64,000 nt of DNA from Rutstroemia sp. NJR-2017a BVV2. Lineage: Eukaryota; Ascomycota; Leotiomycetes; Helotiales; Rutstroemiaceae. The notes beneath the pieces were generated by a model. It saw only the letters and a program-made list of their open reading frames with translations. It did not search any database and was not told the DNA's origin. This document shows, one piece after another, positions 58,823-64,000 of this stretch. A program made the translations under genes and the position numbers. The stretch lies in contig NJPS01000011.1 in the NCBI GenBank assembly GCA_002946415.1, forward strand, positions 1-64,000. The letters run 5' to 3'. Every line of letters begins with the position of its first letter. Positions within the stretch are counted from its first letter, which is position 1.

Positions 58823-60911
58823 GTTGATGTTTGATTTTGGATAAAATATAAATTGAAAAAGAAATTGGAGCGGAGAGGAGATTGTTTGTTGATGAGATGA
58901 TGCGACGGGAAGACTGGAATTGATGTTAATATGTGTAACAATATGCAAGGTGTAGAAAAATGCTTTCGTTGTTATCGACTTGTGATCGAATATATAATTG
59001 ACGAAGAAGCAGTATGCGAAATCCGGAGCACAAGTTCCATTTCTTTGTTGTTGATATCAAGACAACTATTGTCTCACACCGAAAGTCACGAACGAGGGGA
59101 AATGGATCCAACTTATAGGAGCGAATAGTTTAGCCCAAACTATTATCACCAGGCACAGACGAAATGCCTCAAACCACGCATGAAGCTGCAGTAGAGGTGT
59201 GTGAAAAAAAGCCAACAAATTTGGGGCCTAAATCGGTTACCGTCAGCAAAATATCGACACTTGCATAACGACGATCGAATCGGGCAAATGAGATGTTGCC
59301 AGAAACAATCTAAATGTGGTGGCAGCTGAAAGCAGTAGTAAAACCAGTCAAACCTATATGAAGAGGCCCATGTCCGGGTGATATGGAGGCGACTTGGATT
59401 GGTTAGTCGTCTCACCGCTAGATAAGCCCTGGTGAGACTCCTAGGGAACTTGGGCCCAAGACATCAACAATGAACTGAAAATTTCTTGAAACATGCTTTC
59501 ACTACCAAGTCTGCCCAAGATGCTTCCAGTACAAGATACGATGTCCTAATCCTAGGTACCTGCAGTTTCCTGTTTGGATAGGATCCCGAGAAATATTACT
59601 GTGTGATTGGCGTTCGCACCATGAGCCATTTTTTGATATTGCGATGATGTTGTATTGGAAAGATGTTTGACATGTCTAGAAGCTCTTAGTTGACCAAGTT
59701 CGACTCATGAGGTGGAGATTCCGCCCTTCCTGACGAGTTATAACGGTGGAATTTGAGGGGTAATATGCCTCAGCAAAAATTCTGATTTGCTAATTTTGTG
59801 GTCCCGAGACTTTGAGCCGTGCAAAACCGAGGAATATGGGGAAAGGATCCGTGTAATGATGCCCATCACGTGTGGAGCCACAATGTTCTGGAACTTTTCA
59901 TGATCGAGATCTATTCCTGTTCAAACATCTTGTTCCAGTTTTTCCATCGGTGCTAGGGAGGCCGAGTAGAAACGGTTCTTTAGCTAGTCACTTGTTACTT
60001 GGAAGCAAGAGAGCGGTCACAAGCTTTGCGTATACGATGGTGCGATCTTGTACTCGTAATGGAAATGTTTAATTGGGGTATATTACTTGGATGTTATAAT
60101 TTGATTGAGAATGGCGGAATAGTGGTTACCAAACCCTTTTTTGGGGTCAAAGCCGCCCCTGAATACCAAAGATCGATACCGTGCTTCCAATGTATGCGAC
60201 GTTTCAACATACATACTTCAACAGTCTCTCATGCAATTCAGATCTTCCATCACAATTAATAGCTCTCTGTTGCCAGCAAGTTACTTCACTGTTTCTCTCG
60301 ATCGTGGTCAGATCACGAGATTGAGTTATGAGGTCAGCGGTATCCCGAATAGTAATAAAGTATGCTTTTAGATCCTGGCTGCCGCCTTCTATGAACGTCA
60401 GGATCGTGCATCATGTGGCATTCAATTACTTAATAGTAACAGTGGTGCGTGTCATCGTGCACAGCATCATGAATGTCTTTTGACGATCGTTCAATTCCTC
60501 CGCACGTAGTACGTACGTACACGTCGTGCACCTAGGTGTATCCTGAAACTGCGAGTTGGCTCATTGATGGAATTGCGGGGTAAGGTTATGGGAGAGCATA
60601 GCGTGCGGATAAGTCGTTGACCGGGGAACAACTCAAATTTGAGATCCAACCCCCACCAGCCCCATCAGCTTCTGTCTTCCAATCCAGAGAATATTCGAAC
60701 TCCATTTCTATTTCTTCTCTCTTTTCAATCGGACGAGAAATATTCATCCGATTTATATGTACGAGCAACCTTGCGAATCGAACTATGGAGCCTTTACGTG
60801 CAGCCAGCAATGGGATACAGGTACGGCAAGAGTAGAAGAAAGAAGTATTCTTATTGAAATCCTTGGAACTTGCAGTTACCATACACAGTTCCATTCCCTC
60901 ATCCCCGATCT
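58823..60911. other. No supported gene; ACGT-rich near-palindrome at 60502-60529
   Basis: About 2.1 kb with only short overlapping frames. At 60502-60529 an imperfect palindrome of ACGT units (GTACGTACGTAC core flanked by GCACG and CGTGC) stands out. The rest is featureless to my eye. Confidence 0.35.
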
Positions 60912-63900
60912 TCATTTACTTTTCTGCTCGGAGACGTATGATGAGTGCAACTCCCTTGACTGGTCCTTCTTTTTAAGTGTCTTTGGTTTGTCCATCCTTA
61001 TTCCAGTAGTTGCAGACCCCGAGTTGTTGCTCATTTGCTCAGAATACCCATTTAAGGATAAACCGGGGGTTTGAGTGAGTTTAATATGCAAATTCCCAGC
61101 GATAGCGTTTGATGAGCTTAGACTCTGCTCTCGGGTTTGGGACTTGTAGCTACCTGATGAGGAGGATGACTCTACCATTGGAATAATTCCGTCTTCCTTT
61201 CGGGTGTTACTCGATGAGTCAAGATGACTACCAGCGTAGCCCGCACCTAGATCATTAGAAGACTTGCTGTCCCAAAAGCCTGCGTGAGCTTGAATACCCT
61301 CGTCATCGATTGCTTCAAGATGACATGAGCAGGATTGGCGTTCTGTGTCGAATATGAGACCCCCGCCTGGATGGAGTTCAATCTTTTTTATCAACCGTGC
61401 GTTTTCTTTTGGCGATCCCCATTTGATGTAGCGTAGGCGTTGGATATGATTTATGGTCGTGACCTTGTCATTTTGATGTACTTCAATAAGGTCATCCGCG
61501 TCCTCCCATTCTACATCTGCACATAGACCATTCTGCGTCCGTTCGAGAAACTTGTGAATCGTGTATGAGGTCGCTACTAAGACATTACGTCCAGAGGGGG
61601 CCATTCGCCATGGTGAGCATATTTGGTTGATATTAAGAGGAACGATGGGTTGTGGAAGGCCTCTGCAAAATATTATAGGACAACGATATTTGGTCAGACA
61701 TGCCCATGGCTGGTCTATCCTAGCCCGATTAATTGACATATTAGGTTTCAGTTGTAACACATCCACATATTCCACTCCATGGATGTATTTGGGTGCATGT
61801 TCGTTCACTTTGAGAAATTCCTTTTCAGCAGATATAAGCTCTCCTTCAATGTTGTCTAATGTGTGCCAAATGTCCCCAAAGAGTTTACTCACTCCTTCAA
61901 GAGCACCCGATGAATCCTGCTTTTTGACCTTAAACGGAAGATTGGCCTTCAGAGCTTGATATGCTTGAAGACCTCCCTCCGAGCAAGGCTGTGCCATATT
62001 GAGATGCGTAGCGACACCATCGTTGACTAATTGGTGACCCCGATTTGCGAGGATGGTTCTGGCTGTGAACAGCACGAATGATGACTGTGGTAGATAATAT
62101 GCGACCTTCTTTCCGGCATCGTAGATAAGAACATTCTCCTTCCAGTAATCATCTATCGTGTCACAAATATCTTTCTCGAGACTATTTTGAACAGTTGGAA
62201 GAACCGAAGTTTTCTGCAAGGTAGTTGTACCGGTGGCGGTAATATAACCCATACCTCCGGTTCCGAAAGTCAGCCCATATGATCGGAGACGGCGAGTCTC
62301 GGGACCAGGCTTTGTCTGTGAAAACTTGATATTTTCGCCAGAGAACTTTTCTGTGCCCAACACAATAGATGCCTCAATGGTCCAACCTAGGAAGCAGCGT
62401 CGCTCTACCAGACGATCAGGACTACGCTCTTTGTGCCAGCTGCCAATATCTCTTAAGATATCAGAAAAATGCAACCTCCGATGACCACCGTTTATTTTTT
62501 TGTTGCTCAAGTGCCACTGAATAGCATTGTCTTTAGTCAACTCTTGGACGGGAACAAGGACTGTACTCAAGCCATTCCCGACCAAACCTTCATCGAACTC
62601 TATCAGACTCAAAATTCTCGCAGCCATAGCCATATTCGCAAAAGAAATCTCAAGGCCCTTGCCTTCGAAGCGCTTCTTGACCGGAAAGCTGTAGGCAATG
62701 ACCATCCCAGGAAACAGGCTTCTCCAACAATCAGAATTGGAAGTCGGAGGAAACTCTTGTAGTTTATTGAGCTCTAGAGTTATGGTGGCAGACTCGGGGA
62801 TGTCTTTGCCCTCATCCTTTTTATTTTTTGAAGAGCATTGGACTTCAACAGATGACTGGTAGATAGTATCTCCGGGGGGGAATCTTAAGGCGGAGCATAA
62901 CCAAGAGAAAGCCGCGATAATCTTTTCATGGAGATAATAAGACGACGTAACTAACGCACTGATTTGTGATTCTCTTTCGTTTTCGTGACGCCTTTCAAGC
63001 TGTATAACAACGCCTTCTTTACAGATAGCTGACACTATGTCTCGAAAATAAGCTATCATATCAGACTCGGATGCTGTGAGATGGAAACTTACTTTCTCCG
63101 TAGGTTTGCAAAAACTTGTCTACTACTTCCAAAACATAAGTGCCAACTTCAGGCCACGTTTCTTCCATGTATTCTTTACAAGCTTGTGCTACTGCACCGG
63201 TCGAATTCATAGTTATAATGAAGATATCAGCAATAGACTGTATACCGGGGTATCTGAGCCTCAGAAACTGTGGGACTTCACAGGTAATGATGTACTGGAT
63301 CTCATGCGGCAAGTCCAATGAACAAGTGATAGGCCATATGGTGAAAAGAGCTCTTCTTGTTCTATTTGCATGAAGGAAGATGTTCAAGTTCTCTCGTAAG
63401 AACTGCCACGAGTTAGAACGTTGAATGGCCTCTCTTAGCTCCGAGAAGATATATTCATCAATATCCTTGTCATCGGGCTCATCGTCGTAGATCTGTTCTA
63501 TGCTTTCTTCAACCAGTATTGCTGGATCTTGTTCATTCACAATACTGGAGATATTGAGCGGTACTCTATCTGTTGTTTCATCAAGTTCCATTCGCAGTTG
63601 TGACGCGAGCTTAGTGGAATTATCTTTGACATACCGCGCAGCACCTTTGAATTGAGGGGTTAGACTTTCAGTTTTCAAATGCTGAGAAAATTGAACAAGG
63701 CAACGTCGGAAGTTATTTTCAAACTTATCTAATGATATCTTCTTAGAAGCCTGCGCATAGAGCTGCTTCAGTTCGCCATCAGAGAGAAGGAGCCCTATCA
63801 AAACATCACTGCTTGCTTGATCACCACCCAAGGATGACGGTGTTGATGCTTCCGAAGTGGTCGAAAACACACTTGCGACACTTGTTATGCTACCGCTTGA

Positions 63901-63990
63901 TAACTGTCTTCTAATGTGTAGTTCTTCGCTTTCTCGGTACTCTGTCTGGAAGGTATCGAAGTCATGAACCAGATCATGGGGTGGTGTCAT
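60912..63990 (-). CDS. Large fungal protein of unknown function, about 1006 aa
   Basis: Exons 63990-63093 and 63034-60912 join in frame. The donor is GTAAGT; acceptors ending at 63053, 63035 and 63029 all keep the frame, and I chose the 58-nt intron. The N-terminus (SGSITSVASVFSTTSEAST) is Ser/Thr-rich. Residues about 70-130 (LLSDGELKQLYAQASKKISLDKFENNFRRCLVQFSQHL) form a helical module that I recognise at the start of many fungal proteins, some with ankyrin or NTPase parts. The large middle region has patterns such as YGLTFGTGGMGYITATGTTTL, DYWKENVLIYDAGKKVAYYLPQSSFVLFTAR and VEYVDVLQLKP. The last 150 residues are Ser/Lys-rich and disordered. No catalytic motif or membrane segment is seen. 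The ATG lies 11 bases from the window edge, so an upstream exon cannot be excluded. Confidence 0.75.
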
Positions 63991-64000
63991 TGTTCCCTGC

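Noticed and set aside
1..64000. CRISPR arrays, rRNA genes, tRNA genes
   Set aside because: No regularly spaced direct repeats, no rRNA-like conserved blocks and no clear tRNA A/B boxes were seen. tRNAs could still be missed by eye; a tRNAscan run would settle it.

Overview
The window is nuclear DNA of a filamentous ascomycete fungus. The evidence is short spliceosomal introns (mostly 45-65 nt, GT-AG, often with a CTAAC-like branch point), Pezizomycotina-type gene families, and a plant-polysaccharide enzyme set (AA9 LPMO, PL1 pectin lyase, GH13, GH16, GH78). A Leotiomycetes-like fungus is my best guess, but that is inference from protein resemblance only. Exon models were built by eye; every multi-exon gene called here as intact gives a total coding length divisible by three, and the pseudogenes do not.

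Layout. 1-8.4 kb is a decaying, accessory-looking stretch: a very AT-rich tract, an orphan membrane protein, a CAP59/GT69 mannosyltransferase, a laccase pseudogene whose lesions look like C-to-T mutation (RIP-like), and a frameshifted ankyrin-repeat remnant. 8.4-10.2 kb holds a six-exon AA9 LPMO lying between two inverted copies of a dispersed repeat. 10.7-26.9 kb carries a short-chain dehydrogenase, an alpha-amylase without a visible signal peptide, RNA polymerase I subunit A49, ribosomal protein eL41 (25 aa, last coding exon 7 nt), an FHA-domain kinase of the Chk2/Mek1 type, a citrate-type mitochondrial carrier and a secreted pectin lyase. 28.8-40.2 kb holds a GH16 protein without a signal peptide, then a 2334-aa, seven-exon gene joining an UPF1/ZNFX1-type helicase, NFX1-type zinc fingers and three CbbX/SpoVK-type AAA+ ATPases. 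It is divergently paired with a conserved 417-aa fungal protein of unknown function.

40.5-54.9 kb looks like a carbon-acquisition neighbourhood: two MFS sugar transporters, a secreted putative glycosidase, a short-chain dehydrogenase, a P450, and a GH78 rhamnosidase without signal peptide. The GH78 gene is divergent from one transporter across a promoter with repeated GTGGAC hexamers. A 266-bp MITE-like element with TA flanks sits beside the P450. 55-64 kb contains small genes of unknown function, a small secreted cysteine-containing protein, and at the right edge a 1006-aa fungal orphan.

The best candidate for an under-described system is the helicase/zinc-finger/triple-AAA+ gene and its divergent partner: a quadruple NTPase that could act in RNA surveillance or genome defence. 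That role is inferred from the helicase family only. Three of its four P-loops are split by a phase-1 intron inside a P-loop glycine codon.
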